Source of the DNA: Lactobacillus johnsonii ATCC 33200
GTDB lineage: Bacteria; Bacillota; Bacilli; Lactobacillales; Lactobacillaceae
NCBI RefSeq assembly: GCF_000159355.1
Contig: NZ_GG670122.1
Coordinates: 1-64,000 of the forward strand
DNA length: 64,000 bases
Direction of reading: 5' to 3'
Below are positions 8,607 to 17,631 of this stretch, in pieces. How positions within the stretch are numbered: the first letter of the stretch is position 1; each line of letters begins with the position of its first letter. A program made the translations under genes and the position numbers. The notes under the pieces are model-generated. The model worked only from the letters and a program-made list of their open reading frames with translations. It had not been told where the DNA came from and ran no database searches.

Positions 8607-9617
8607 CTATAGAATTTTTATGTCGGCAGCTTCACATGATTCAATCATTTCGGGAGGCCAAATACTTGCTTGAACTTCGCCAATATGAGCTTTTCCAAGT
8701 AAAAGCATACATAAACGAGATTGGCCAATACCACCACCAATTGTATAAGGAAGTTTACCTTCTAAAAGCATTTTGTGGAAAGGTAATTCAGATCTTTCTT
8801 CAGTATGAGCTTTTTTGAGTTGCTCTTTCAGCGATTCTTCGCTAACTCGAATTCCCATTGAAGAAATTTCTATTTTACGTTGTAAAGGTTCATACCAAAA
8901 TAGTAAGTCACCATTTAATTGCCAGTCATCGTAATCTGGTGCACGACCATCATGTGGCTTACCACTACGCTTTAATCTATCACCAATTTTCATTAAGAAT
9001 ACTGCTTTTTTCTCTTTAGCTATTTTATCTTCACGTTCTTCTGGTCCTAAATCTGGCCAGCGGTCTTCCAGTTCTTGTGTAGTAATAAAAGTAATGTCGC
9101 TAGGTAAGCAGTAAGTAGAACCAGGATAGCGTGCGCTGAGCTCTTTTTCAGTTTCTTTAATTGCTTTAAAAATTTGTTTGACAGTAGTTTTAAGAGTCTC
9201 AATATTTCTTTCTTCTTTAGCAATAATCTTTTCCCAGTCCCATTGATCTACGTAGATTGAGTGAAAATTATCTAAATCTTCATCACGCCGAATTGCGTTC
9301 ATGTTAGTATAAAGACCTTCATGCATTCCAAAACCATAACGCTTAAGTGCTAGACGTTTCCATTTTGCTAATGAGTGTACAACTTCGACTGTATCATCTG
9401 GCATAGCCTTTATATCAAAAGCAACCGGACGTTCAATCCCATTTAAGTTATCATTTAATCCAGTAGATTTTTCAACAAACATTGGTGCTGACATTCTTTG
9501 AAGGTTTAATTTGTCAGCAATTTTATCTTGAAAAGTTTCTCTAATGAAAACAATTGCGGCTTCAGTATCACGAATGGTTAAACTTGGATGGTAGTCCTTA
9601 GGTAATATTAATGTCAT
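8607..9617 (-). CDS. asnA: Aspartate--ammonia ligase (asparagine synthetase A)
   Basis: AsnA makes asparagine from aspartate, ammonia and ATP in the cytoplasm. The 336-residue length is standard. Recognisable blocks are [14 protein letters not shown] near 48-61, the class II synthetase-like [23 protein letters not shown] region, and the C-terminal nucleotide-binding segment [25 protein letters not shown]. AsnA resembles class II aspartyl-tRNA synthetase cores. AAGGAG precedes the start. Transcription comes from a leftward promoter near 9935 through a T-box leader, so the enzyme should be made when charged tRNA-Asn is scarce. Confidence 0.96.
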   Translation of the reverse strand: MTLILPKDYHPSLTIRDTEAAIVFIRETFQDKIADKLNLQRMSAPMFVEKSTGLNDNLNGIERPVAFDIKAMPDDTVEVVHSLAKWKRLALKRYGFGMHEGLYTNMNAIRRDEDLDNFHSIYVDQWDWEKIIAKEERNIETLKTTVKQIFKAIKETEKELSARYPGSTYCLPSDITFITTQELEDRWPDLGPEEREDKIAKEKKAVFLMKIGDRLKRSGKPHDGRAPDYDDWQLNGDLLFWYEPLQRKIEISSMGIRVSEESLKEQLKKAHTEERSELPFHKMLLEGKLPYTIGGGIGQSRLCMLLLGKAHIGEVQASIWPPEMIESCEAADIKIL

Positions 9618-9926
9618 AATTATCTGTACTCCTTAGAAAAATTTTAAGAGTAAAGAAAAAGCCCTTCACTCCTGAGTTTCTCAGGACGAAAGGCTTTTTT
9701 CCGCGGTACCACCTAAATTGTCTAAAAATAGACCAGCTTAATAGAACACAATCATGCTCTTCGGCTTGATAACGTACCGATGACGGCGTAGCTTACTTTA
9801 ATTTGGGCTAGCAGCACAGCGGAAAAGTGTTATTCGATAATTCAGGGTCTACTAGCTTCTCACTAACGCTAATTCACTGAAAGAATAAAATTATCTACTC
9901 GTCTCTTCATTGCTTTTTAATTTTTA
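9618..9926 (-). ncRNA. T-box riboswitch leader of asnA
   Basis: Reading leftward, the leader contains the conserved T-box core AGGTGGTACCGCGG (9701-9714) followed by a terminator stem (GCCTTTCGTCCTGAG with the complementary arm ending GGGC, about 9658-9696) and a T-run. Near the 5' end are the typical stem I elements, GAAGAGACGAGTAGATAA and AGTGAGAAGCTAG. A possible specifier codon AAC (Asn) lies at 9829-9831 in the reading ATAACAC, consistent with control by uncharged tRNA-Asn. The specifier assignment is by eye only; the riboswitch class is secure. Confidence 0.93.
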
Positions 9927-9931
9927 TATTA

Positions 9932-9960
9932 ATTATATTTAACTCGATTTGCGTTGAAAA
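9932..9960 (-). promoter_or_regulatory. Promoter of the asnA T-box transcript
   Basis: On the minus strand TTTTCA (9955-9960) and TATAAT (9932-9937) are spaced by 17 bp, and the transcript would begin just before the T-box stem I. The -35 box has two mismatches to TTGACA. Confidence 0.65.
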
Positions 9961-10036
9961 AGCAAGAGGTAAAAAGATAATTTTTTTCTAGTATGTTATG
10001 ATGAATCTTGCATAAGACTAGGAAAGTTGGAAAAAT

Positions 10037-10930
10037 ATGACAAAAAAGAGATTGTGGACGTGTTTGGCAGCATTAGCCTGTGTCTTTTGGGGCATTTCAG
10101 GGTTATTTGCGAAGGGATTATTTAATATCAGCTCAAGTATAACGCCGATTTGGATTTCACAAGTTCGAATGGTAGTAAGTGGAGTATTATTATTGATTTT
10201 TGCTCAAATTACTGGCAAAAGACCACTTAAAACGATGACTGATAAAAAAGATGCAATTACTGTCATTGCGTACGGCTTGTTAGGATTATTACCGGTGCAA
10301 TATTGTTACTTCATTGTTGTTCAACAAGCAAATGCCTCTATTGCTACTGTATTACAGTTTATTGGACCATTTTTTGTATTATTTTATATGGTAGTATTTG
10401 AGCATCAGGTATTACGTGCAGTAGATGTAATTGCTGCTATTGTTGCTTTTATAGGAGTTTTCTTTTTAGCTACACATGGGCACTTTAATCAATTGTCCTT
10501 AACTCCTTCAGTTTTATTTTGGGGCCTAATTTCAGCAGTAGGTGTAGCTACTAATACTCTTATTCCACGTAGATTACTTGATCATACTTCTAGTCTAGTA
10601 GTAACCGGATGGGGCTTGCTTTTTTCAGGTATTGCTTTGGTAATAGCACATCCGGTATGGCCAAAGATTCCGAATAATATTAACGTTTTTTGGCTAATGG
10701 CTGGTATAATCGTGATTGGAACTCTAATTCCATTTCAATGGATGATGGGATCACTTCGTTATATCAAACCATCAACTGCTAGTTTGTTAGATGCTTTTGA
10801 GCCGGTTTCCGCAACAATTGGGTCAGTAATTATTTTTGGATTAGTGATGGCTCCAGTTGATTGGGTTGGTTCAATAATGATCATTTGTGCAGTATTAGCA
10901 CTTAATTGGGAACCAAAGCACCATAAATAA
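10037..10930 (+). CDS. EamA/DMT family transporter
   Basis: Membrane protein of 297 residues with ten predicted helices arranged as two EamA repeats (about 8-140 and 155-290). The N-terminal helix signature CVFWGISGLFAKGLF and the second-repeat LLDAFEPVSATIGSVIIFG are typical of the drug/metabolite transporter superfamily. Such proteins usually export amino acids or metabolites, but the substrate here is unknown. It is a single gene between the divergent asnA leader and a bidirectional terminator, so it is probably transcribed alone. Confidence 0.88.
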   Translation: MTKKRLWTCLAALACVFWGISGLFAKGLFNISSSITPIWISQVRMVVSGVLLLIFAQITGKRPLKTMTDKKDAITVIAYGLLGLLPVQYCYFIVVQQANASIATVLQFIGPFFVLFYMVVFEHQVLRAVDVIAAIVAFIGVFFLATHGHFNQLSLTPSVLFWGLISAVGVATNTLIPRRLLDHTSSLVVTGWGLLFSGIALVIAHPVWPKIPNNINVFWLMAGIIVIGTLIPFQWMMGSLRYIKPSTASLLDAFEPVSATIGSVIIFGLVMAPVDWVGSIMIICAVLALNWEPKHHK

Positions 10931-10968
10931 AAAAGTAGTTACTCATGATTTTTGAGTAACTACTTTTT
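10931..10968. terminator. Bidirectional terminator
   Basis: A 15-bp stem (AAAAGTAGTTACTCA with TGAGTAACTACTTTT, 7-nt loop) separates the converging DMT transporter and APC permease genes. Confidence 0.92.
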
Positions 10969-10974
10969 TGGTAA

Positions 10975-12363
10975 TTAGTTATTTCTTTTGCTGATTTTAC
11001 TATGTTCATATCCATAGACACAATAGATAAATAGTCCAAATAAGAACCAAATGCTAGCAAAAATATAAGTTTTAACAGATAAAAAGCACATCATTCCAAT
11101 GCAGGCAAGTCCGGAAAGAATAGGAATTACTGGATAGAATGGAACCTTGAAATCTCCTTCAGGAATATCTTTTCTTCTACGTAATAAGATGACCCCAAAT
11201 GAAACAAAAGTGAAGGCAAGTAGTGTTCCAATTGAAACTAAGCTAGTAAGTTCTTTAAGAGAAAAGAGACCACCCATAATTGCAATCACAATAGTTACAA
11301 TCCATAAGGCATTTTCTGGAAGACCATGCTTATCAATTTTTCCTAAAAAGCTAGGTAGGAGTCCATCGCGTCCAATAGAATAAATTAGACGTGAGCTTGA
11401 GTAAATCATAGTTAACATCATTGTACTCATTCCGACAATGGCACCAATCGATAATAAGTCTGCTACCCAACCTTGGTTAACGACCTTTAGAGCGTAGGCA
11501 ACCGGATTGGCTACATCGAGTTGTTTATAATTTACCATCCCAGTTAAAACTACTGAAACTCCCATATAGAGAAGAGCTGCTACGATTAGAGTACCGATGA
11601 TTCCAATAGGCATATTTTTTTTAGGATTTTTAACTTCAGCTGCTGAAGATGAAACAACGTCAAAACCTAAAAACGCAAAAAAGACTGTTGTAGCTCCACG
11701 TAAAACGCCTGTAGTTCCATATGGCGTGAAAGGTTGATAGTTTTTAGGCTTAATAAAAAATAAACCAACACCAATAAAAATAAATATGATTGCTATCTTA
11801 ATTAAAACAGCAGCATTATTAAATTTCATGGATGCTTTCATTCCACGAGAAAGTAAGATTCCAATTAATAAAACGCTAATGACTGCCCATAAATTTAGGT
11901 ACGTACCATTTAACGGATCGAATGGCCCCTCAAAATGATGCGGGATGTGTAAACCAAAGCTGTGTAGTAAGGAGTTGAAATAAGAAGCCCATCCAGCTGA
12001 TACTGCAGCAACTGAGAGCATATATTCTAAGATTAATGCCCAACCTAAAATCCAGCCAATAACTTCTCCGTAAAGGATATTTCCGTAGGAATAAGCCGAG
12101 CCAGCAACAGGGATGCTAGAAGAGAGTTCAGCGTAACACATACTTGCTAGAGTACAAACTAAAGCAGCAATAAGAAATGAAAGTGTTACACCAGGACCAG
12201 CTTCTTTAGCAGCAACCGTACCTGGTAAAATAAAAATTCCTGTCCCAATAACTGCTCCGATACCAATGGTTAATAAGTCAAAAGCCCCGAGCGTTTTGAC
12301 AAAGTGCTTATCAGTACCGAGATAACGCTTGAGGCTTTCTTTTCTAAACGGATTCAACTTCAT
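10975..12363 (-). CDS. APC family (cationic-type) amino acid permease
   Basis: Amino acid permease of 462 residues with 12 or more helices, of the CAT/YfnA type. The first helix contains IGIGAVIGTGIFILPG (about 33-48), the helix 3 region has AYSYGNILYGEVIGWILGWALILEY, and helix 6 has TTVFFAFLGFDVVSSSAAEVKNP. Its start codon lies 20 bp inside the end of the upstream amidotransferase gene, so the two are translationally coupled although functionally different. Substrate is unknown; cationic or branched amino acids are usual for this branch. Confidence 0.88.
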   Translation of the reverse strand: MKLNPFRKESLKRYLGTDKHFVKTLGAFDLLTIGIGAVIGTGIFILPGTVAAKEAGPGVTLSFLIAALVCTLASMCYAELSSSIPVAGSAYSYGNILYGEVIGWILGWALILEYMLSVAAVSAGWASYFNSLLHSFGLHIPHHFEGPFDPLNGTYLNLWAVISVLLIGILLSRGMKASMKFNNAAVLIKIAIIFIFIGVGLFFIKPKNYQPFTPYGTTGVLRGATTVFFAFLGFDVVSSSAAEVKNPKKNMPIGIIGTLIVAALLYMGVSVVLTGMVNYKQLDVANPVAYALKVVNQGWVADLLSIGAIVGMSTMMLTMIYSSSRLIYSIGRDGLLPSFLGKIDKHGLPENALWIVTIVIAIMGGLFSLKELTSLVSIGTLLAFTFVSFGVILLRRRKDIPEGDFKVPFYPVIPILSGLACIGMMCFLSVKTYIFASIWFLFGLFIYCVYGYEHSKISKRNN

Positions 12364-13027
12364 TAGCAGTACGTTCCTTGTGACGTTCTAAAATCATTTT
12401 AACAATTGCGTTTGCCACATTTGTGTTTCGAAGTAGCGGTCCGTGTGAATATGATCCAATAAAGTTTTTGTATCGTAAACCTTCAACCTTATCTTGTGGA
12501 TTGTTGCCGTAGCCTTCAATCATTTCACCAAAGGGATGAAGCATATTAGTATTATCAAAGTAAGTTTGTCCTGAATGATTTTCAAAAGCTTTTACTTCGC
12601 CCCATTCAGTCATATAGCGAGTATCACCAATCATTCGCTTGTCTGCCTTGAAAATTGTATGTAAAGGTAAGATACCTAATCCTTTGATGGTAATACCAGA
12701 ATTGGTTTTGTAATAATCTCCCATCAATTGATAGCCGCCGCAGATGCAAAGCATTGGATTACCAGCTTTGATATAGTTTTCAATTGTTTCTTTATGACGT
12801 GGCAGATCTTTAGCTACAACAGTTTGTTCAAAATCTTGACCACCACCAAAGAATAAAAAGTCGTAGTCATTAGCATCAAAACTATCATCTAATGAAATGT
12901 TATCAACTTCAGTTTGATAGCCTTGCTTGCCAAATAGGTAGCGAATTACTTTAACGTCGCCAGAATCTCCGTAAGTATTCATTAAATCTTCGTATAAGTA
13001 TGCAATTTTTATTGTTTTATCTGCCAT
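12344..13027 (-). CDS. gatD: GatD-like lipid II isoglutaminyl synthase amidotransferase subunit
   Basis: Glutamine amidotransferase of the CobB/CobQ type. In S. aureus and relatives GatD supplies ammonia to MurT, which amidates D-Glu in lipid II. Features seen: LYEDLMNTYGDSGDV at the N-terminus, LFFGGGQDFEQ near 57-67, the nucleophile elbow LCICGGYQLMG near 92-102, and the late His in GSYSHGPLL. I chose the second ATG (13027) because the ribosome site AAGGA overlaps the first possible ATG at 13036. The MurT ligase gene that normally neighbours GatD is not adjacent here; instead an APC permease gene overlaps its 3' end. Confidence 0.8.
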   Translation of the reverse strand: MADKTIKIAYLYEDLMNTYGDSGDVKVIRYLFGKQGYQTEVDNISLDDSFDANDYDFLFFGGGQDFEQTVVAKDLPRHKETIENYIKAGNPMLCICGGYQLMGDYYKTNSGITIKGLGILPLHTIFKADKRMIGDTRYMTEWGEVKAFENHSGQTYFDNTNMLHPFGEMIEGYGNNPQDKVEGLRYKNFIGSYSHGPLLRNTNVANAIVKMILERHKERTANEVESV

Positions 13028-13102
13028 AATTATCATCCTTATTTAAATTGTATGTTCAAAGTATAACTTAAAATTGTCTTAAATCATAGTTAGTAAAAAA
13101 TA

Positions 13103-13918
13103 TTAGTTCATTTCTTCTTGAGCAGCTAGATGGTTAATGGGGCCATATTTAGAGCCAACATTTATTGGATGTGAAATGGCTTCATAAGTAAAATCCTTAG
13201 CAATTTTAACGGCAGTTTTGAGATCAGTCCCTTTAGCTAATTCAGCTGTAATTACTGCTGATAAAGTATCACCAGTTCCGTTAGCTCGATCTGTTTTGAA
13301 ATATGGCTTAGTTAACCATTCTTCTGAACCATCTGCTAATAAAAGGTAGTCCTTAACTTCAGTTTGATTGTTATTGTGGTGACTGCCCTTAATTAAAACA
13401 TTTTTAACGCCCATTTTTTGTAGCTTTCTTGCGCCTTGTTTAATTTCATCTTCATTCTTTAGTTCAAGTCCAGTCAATTTCTGAGCTTCAAAAAAGTTCG
13501 GTGTAATAATTGTTGCAAGGGGAACCAATTCATCAAGAAAAGCTTGATAGGCATCATCTGCCAAAAGGGTAGCTCCATGCTTAGTGATGATTACTGGATC
13601 AAGCACAATATTTTGCATTTGATAATGTTTTAAATTTTTAGCAACTACATCAATAATTTCTTTATTAGCTAGCATTCCTGTTTTAACAGCTTTTATTTTA
13701 AAGTCTTCATTTAAAACATCAAATTGCTTTTGAATAAAATCTAATGGCATTAATTGTTGTGCAAAAATACCTTGAGAATTTCCTGCGACAGCAGCAGTTA
13801 AAAGACCCATTCCATAAACGTCACGTGCATAAAAAGCATGTAAATCTGCTGGCATTCCAGCACTTCCGTCACTATCATGACCTGCAATTGTTAAAGCTTC
13901 GATGTGTTCTTTTGACAT
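13103..13918 (-). CDS. pdxK: PdxK/ThiD-family pyridoxal or hydroxymethylpyrimidine kinase
   Basis: Ribokinase-fold kinase of 271 residues that phosphorylates pyridoxine, pyridoxal or hydroxymethylpyrimidine with ATP. The N-terminus LTIAGHDSDGSAGMPADLHAF is the substrate-binding start of the ThiD/PdxK family (usual spelling AGxDxSGGAGIQAD; here DGSAGMPAD). The C-terminal anion-hole and catalytic Asp motif is RANGTGDTLSAVI. The deviation in the first motif suggests the PdxK-like Firmicute branch rather than a thiamine enzyme. No other B6 or thiamine gene is nearby. It stands alone with its own upstream region; an AGAAGGGA ribosome site is present. Confidence 0.82.
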   Translation of the reverse strand: MSKEHIEALTIAGHDSDGSAGMPADLHAFYARDVYGMGLLTAAVAGNSQGIFAQQLMPLDFIQKQFDVLNEDFKIKAVKTGMLANKEIIDVVAKNLKHYQMQNIVLDPVIITKHGATLLADDAYQAFLDELVPLATIITPNFFEAQKLTGLELKNEDEIKQGARKLQKMGVKNVLIKGSHHNNNQTEVKDYLLLADGSEEWLTKPYFKTDRANGTGDTLSAVITAELAKGTDLKTAVKIAKDFTYEAISHPINVGSKYGPINHLAAQEEMN

Positions 13919-14103
13919 ATTGTGCCGTCCCTTCTAAAATTTATTTTTAGCAAGTTATTACTATCAATTATAAAAAATAAACTAACAAAGTGAAAGTGTT
14001 CTGTACGCAAGGCAGAACTTTTCTTGAACTTAAATCTCAAATACTTAATTACTTTAGAAAATAGTCTAGAATATAGATTGAGAGATAATATGGAGAATGA
14101 AGG

Positions 14104-14889
14104 ATGAAAAGTATGGAACATAATCGTTTAGTTACCTTTGATGGTACTGTTAATTTTCGCGATATTGGTGGCTATGAAAATGATGAAGGCAAGCATGTTA
14201 AGTGGAATAAAATTTATCGTTCTGATTCCTTAAGTAGTCTAACTAAAAGCGATGAAGAAAAGTTAGAAAAAATGAAGGTTACAGTGGATTGTGATTTGCG
14301 TACAAGTAATGAACAATTAATGGCTCCTGACAAAAAATGGAGTGGAGTAGAAGTTCTCGATTGTCATGTCTACGCAGAAGATAGTAGCGGTAATTTTGTT
14401 AATGATAGCCATAAACTGTATCGTTTTTTACATCATATTCCTAAAGTTAATAGTTATTTAGGTGAAATTTATCAAAATGTGATTTTAAGTCCTGCTAGTC
14501 AAAAAGCTTTTGCTCGTGTGTTTGCCTCTCTACTTACATTGCCTGAAAATGAAGCGTTAGTGTATCACTGCAGCGCTGGTAAAGATAGGACAGGAATGAC
14601 CACAGCATTAATTTTAAAGGGCCTTGGTGTTGATGAACATACAATTGCTCGTGACTATTTATTAACAAATGAGCTGTATACTTTTGGTCTTAAAAAACAA
14701 CTCCCAAGTGATTCTGAGATGATTAAAATGGTTAATCGAATGAATGTTACTGAAGGAGAAGGTACCGCTATTGAAGGAATTACTCAGACAATTGATAGCG
14801 GGTATGGTGGTTTTGAAAATTACTTTACGAAAGAACTTGGTTTTTCAAAACAAGATCTAAAAGATTTTAGAAAATTATATTTAGAGTAA
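14104..14889 (+). CDS. Tyrosine/dual-specificity protein phosphatase family (DSP, PTPZ-like)
   Basis: Cytoplasmic phosphatase of 261 residues. The P-loop HCSAGKDRTGM has Cys156 as nucleophile and the conserved Arg six positions later. The N-terminal VNFRDIGGYENDEGKHVKW and YRSDSLSSLTKSDEEKL are characteristic of the LipA/PTPZ family of atypical bacterial tyrosine phosphatases, some of which act on phosphoinositides. It is a single gene closed by a strong bidirectional terminator. A related gene is at 45410-46213. Substrate is unknown. ATG at 14113 is an alternative start. Confidence 0.85.
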   Translation: MKSMEHNRLVTFDGTVNFRDIGGYENDEGKHVKWNKIYRSDSLSSLTKSDEEKLEKMKVTVDCDLRTSNEQLMAPDKKWSGVEVLDCHVYAEDSSGNFVNDSHKLYRFLHHIPKVNSYLGEIYQNVILSPASQKAFARVFASLLTLPENEALVYHCSAGKDRTGMTTALILKGLGVDEHTIARDYLLTNELYTFGLKKQLPSDSEMIKMVNRMNVTEGEGTAIEGITQTIDSGYGGFENYFTKELGFSKQDLKDFRKLYLE

Positions 14890-14890
14890 C

Positions 14891-14931
14891 AAAAAACATT
14901 AGACACATCTAAAAGTGTCTAATGTTTTTTA
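14891..14931. terminator. Bidirectional terminator
   Basis: A 16-bp stem (AAAAAACATTAGACAC / GTGTCTAATGTTTTTT) with an 8-nt loop separates the phosphatase gene from the converging scrR. Confidence 0.93.
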
Positions 14932-15915
14932 GTTTCCACTAGATTCACGTTTAAGTAGTTCTACCGGTAAATAGTAGGTATAGTTATCCAGTTCTTCAGT
15001 TGGATTATCAATTCTTTTTTCTAAAAGTTTAACAAGTAATTGTGCAATTGAGCGAATAGGTTGAACAATTGTAGATAAACGTGGTTCAAAATCACGGACA
15101 ACTTTACTACCATCAAAGCCAATAATTTTTAAATCTTTAGGAATATGAATACCTAAATCATGACTGATATTTAAAATAAGAAGGGCAGTGAGGTCATCAG
15201 AAGCGACTATTCCATCTACTTTATGATTTTCTAGTAAGTCTCTAATTGCCATTTCTTTTAAGGCAAGGGTTTCATTAAAGATCACTGGATGAATATGTTC
15301 TGTTAACTTGAGTTCCTTAATTGTTTCTTTATAGCCCAGGAGCCGCTTTTGAGTAGGATGACCATCTAAAGTGGGATTTCCTACAAAGTAAATGTGACGT
15401 GCACCATGATTATAAAGCTCTTGCGTAGCTAAACTACCGCCTTTAAAGTTATCGGCACTAACGATTGGAATATTATCCGATAGTTTTCGATCAAAAGATA
15501 CAATTGGTAAGCCAGTTCTTTGATACTCTTCAATTCCTAAGTTATGTGCACCGGCAATAATGCCATCGACTTGATTAGCCATTAACATTTGCAGGTAAGT
15601 ACGCTCTTTTTCTTTGTCATTGCCCGCGTTACAAAGAATTGTTTTATAGCCGTGTTTAAAAAGTTGATCTTCTATTTTAGAAACTAATTCTCCAAAAAAA
15701 GGATTAGAAACATCAGGAAAAATTAAACCAATTAATTTGGTTTTCTTGCCTTGTAGAGATCGAGCAACTGAATTAGGTTGATAATTTAACTCTTTCATTG
15801 CTTCATGAACTTTTTTACGTGTTTTTTGACTAATATAGCCGTAATTATTAATTACGCGTGAAACTGTAGTAACAGAGCAGCCTGCTTTGGCAGCTACATC
15901 GGTTAATTTGACCAT
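14929..15915 (-). CDS. scrR: LacI-family sucrose operon repressor
   Basis: LacI/GalR regulator of 328 residues. The N-terminal helix-turn-helix is KLTDVAAKAGCSVTTVSRVINN with the hinge helix NSVARSLQGKKT at 48-59. A periplasmic-binding-type sugar domain follows (IGLIFPDVSNPFFGELV and so on), ending in ILKRESS-type sequence (here LLKRESSGN). It is 10 bp downstream of scrB and divergent from scrA, so it should repress both by binding the intergenic region and respond to sucrose or fructose. An AGGAAG ribosome site supports the start. Confidence 0.9.
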   Translation of the reverse strand: MVKLTDVAAKAGCSVTTVSRVINNYGYISQKTRKKVHEAMKELNYQPNSVARSLQGKKTKLIGLIFPDVSNPFFGELVSKIEDQLFKHGYKTILCNAGNDKEKERTYLQMLMANQVDGIIAGAHNLGIEEYQRTGLPIVSFDRKLSDNIPIVSADNFKGGSLATQELYNHGARHIYFVGNPTLDGHPTQKRLLGYKETIKELKLTEHIHPVIFNETLALKEMAIRDLLENHKVDGIVASDDLTALLILNISHDLGIHIPKDLKIIGFDGSKVVRDFEPRLSTIVQPIRSIAQLLVKLLEKRIDNPTEELDNYTYYLPVELLKRESSGN

Positions 15916-15925
15916 TGTTATCTTC

Positions 15926-17395
15926 CTATAGTATAGAATTCATGCTCCATAGTCGTCCCGTGTACTTAGTATCTTTGTCAAAAGCAATTTTTTGGTTTGG
16001 AGTTGGTGCAAAGAATCTTAAAGTTGCAACATGACGACCATTATTGATGAAAATTTCGCATAATGAGCCATCGATGAAAATATCTAAATCTAGATCTTGA
16101 TCATCTTTCAGGTCAATTGTTCTAGTTGCTCCATAATCCGGGTTAACAGCTGGACCACTTGAAGTACGATCAATTGTTAATTTTGCGTTTTTATCTGTAT
16201 TAAAATCAAGTACTAGACTTGATGATAGATCTTCATTAGAAGCTAAGTGTAATTTTCCACTTTGACCAGCTAGTAAGTGAAGTTTTAGTTCATATTGCTT
16301 ACCAGCTGCTTGACTAATTATCTTTTCATTATTGAGCTGTTTCTCATTATGACGTAATTTCTTAATTGCGTCTACTGGATGTTGATATAACGCCCCATCT
16401 TTAATTTCTAATCGCTTAACTTGACTGTAGCAATTAGCCCAGTTTTCTTTATCAGTTGGATAAGTACAATCTGGAAGACCAACCCAAGAAATGGCATAAG
16501 AATTTCCATCCGGTGCATTAAATGCTTGAGTGGCATAGACATCAAAGCCATCATCTAAATTAGCTGGATGGTCTTGAAGAGGAGTAAATTTTGCTTCACT
16601 TAAGTTAATATCTTTTCCGATCCAGTACATATTTGGATAAATATTTTTGTAGTCAGCAACTGACTTATCTAATCCTTGAGGACAGAAAATTAAAACAGGA
16701 TAATTATTAACAAAAACTAGGTTAGGACATTCAATCATATAGCCCATTTCGTCTTTGCCTAAGTCTAAGTATCCATTTTCATGCCAATTTTTGAGATCAG
16801 TTGATTCATAGATATCAATGTGACCCTTCTTAGTCTTAGCATCTTGGGCCCCAAGTAAAACATAATATTTTCCATCATGTTCAAATAATTGTGGATCACG
16901 GAAGTGTTCACTAACATGGTCTGGAGGTAGGATTGCGGCATCCTTAGGTTTAGTAATATGATTATCTTTATCCATTTCCGCAATTACTTGATAAGGAATT
17001 CTAGTCCAGTCTTTGTCGCGGTGATTCCCTGTATACATTAATAGAAGTTTTCCATCATGTTCCATTGCTGAACCTGAGTAGGCACCTGCATTATCTAAAT
17101 CACTATCTGGATCAATTACTGAACCAAGATAATGCCAATGCACTAAGTCCGGTGAAGCATAGTGAATCCAAGATTTAACTCCATGAACTGGTCCAAATGG
17201 ATAAGACTGACAAAATAGATGGTACTCACCATTATAATAGGAAAATCCATTAGGATCATTGATTAATCCAGAAAGTGGGTGGATATGATAGTGCATTTGA
17301 TAGGGAGACGTTGCAGCTTGAGCTTGAAGATTTAATAAAGTCTGTGCATCCCAATCTTTATATTTGCGATAACGTCGTTCTCTTGTCCATTCCAT
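15926..17395 (-). CDS. scrB: Sucrose-6-phosphate hydrolase (GH32)
   Basis: Cytoplasmic invertase of 489 residues which splits sucrose-6-phosphate, delivered by ScrA, into glucose-6-phosphate and fructose. GH32 blocks: LINDPNGF with nucleophile Asp47, the FRDPQLF motif, and MIECPNL carrying the acid/base Glu. The C-terminal beta-sandwich begins at about residue 350 and includes the typical LEIFINNGRHV-like segment (here CEIFINNGRHV). GAGGTG precedes the ATG at ideal distance. It is co-transcribed with scrR and divergent from scrA. A perfect cre site lies just upstream at 17417-17431. Confidence 0.95.
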   Translation of the reverse strand: MEWTRERRYRKYKDWDAQTLLNLQAQAATSPYQMHYHIHPLSGLINDPNGFSYYNGEYHLFCQSYPFGPVHGVKSWIHYASPDLVHWHYLGSVIDPDSDLDNAGAYSGSAMEHDGKLLLMYTGNHRDKDWTRIPYQVIAEMDKDNHITKPKDAAILPPDHVSEHFRDPQLFEHDGKYYVLLGAQDAKTKKGHIDIYESTDLKNWHENGYLDLGKDEMGYMIECPNLVFVNNYPVLIFCPQGLDKSVADYKNIYPNMYWIGKDINLSEAKFTPLQDHPANLDDGFDVYATQAFNAPDGNSYAISWVGLPDCTYPTDKENWANCYSQVKRLEIKDGALYQHPVDAIKKLRHNEKQLNNEKIISQAAGKQYELKLHLLAGQSGKLHLASNEDLSSSLVLDFNTDKNAKLTIDRTSSGPAVNPDYGATRTIDLKDDQDLDLDIFIDGSLCEIFINNGRHVATLRFFAPTPNQKIAFDKDTKYTGRLWSMNSIL

Positions 17396-17416
17396 AATTT
17401 ATTCACCTCATTGAAT

Positions 17417-17431
17417 ATGTAAACGCATTCT
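17417..17431 (+). promoter_or_regulatory. Perfect cre (CcpA) site upstream of scrB
   Basis: ATGTAAACGCATTCT agrees at every position with WTGNAANCGNWNNCW. It lies 22 bp before the scrB start, so it could act in carbon catabolite repression of scrBR. As ScrR is also LacI-type, the same element may be its operator. Confidence 0.7.
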
Positions 17432-17543
17432 TATATAAGAATGTTAACTTAAAGCTGGTCTATATGTCAAACGAATAACAGTATTAAACTAGTATTTTAA
17501 AAAATTAGAAATTAAAATGTTTCAAAATAATAACATTTTTTAT

Positions 17544-17609
17544 GATAAGCGCTTGACATAATCTTGAAATGCGCTATCATAATACATGTAAATATTTAAA
17601 ACGCTTACA
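17544..17609 (+). promoter_or_regulatory. scrA promoter and LacI-type operators
   Basis: TTGACA (17553-17558) with TATCAT (17575-17580, 16-bp spacer) or CATAAT (17578-17583, 19 bp) forms the scrA promoter. The palindrome AAGCGCTT (17547-17554) overlaps the -35 box. A further element, AAAACGCTTACAC, lies at about 17598-17610 between the start point and the gene. These repeated CGC-centred half palindromes are expected binding sites for ScrR and/or CcpA. Exact footprint assignments are inferred. Confidence 0.6.
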
Positions 17610-17631
17610 CATTTTCAAGGAGGAGACAGAC

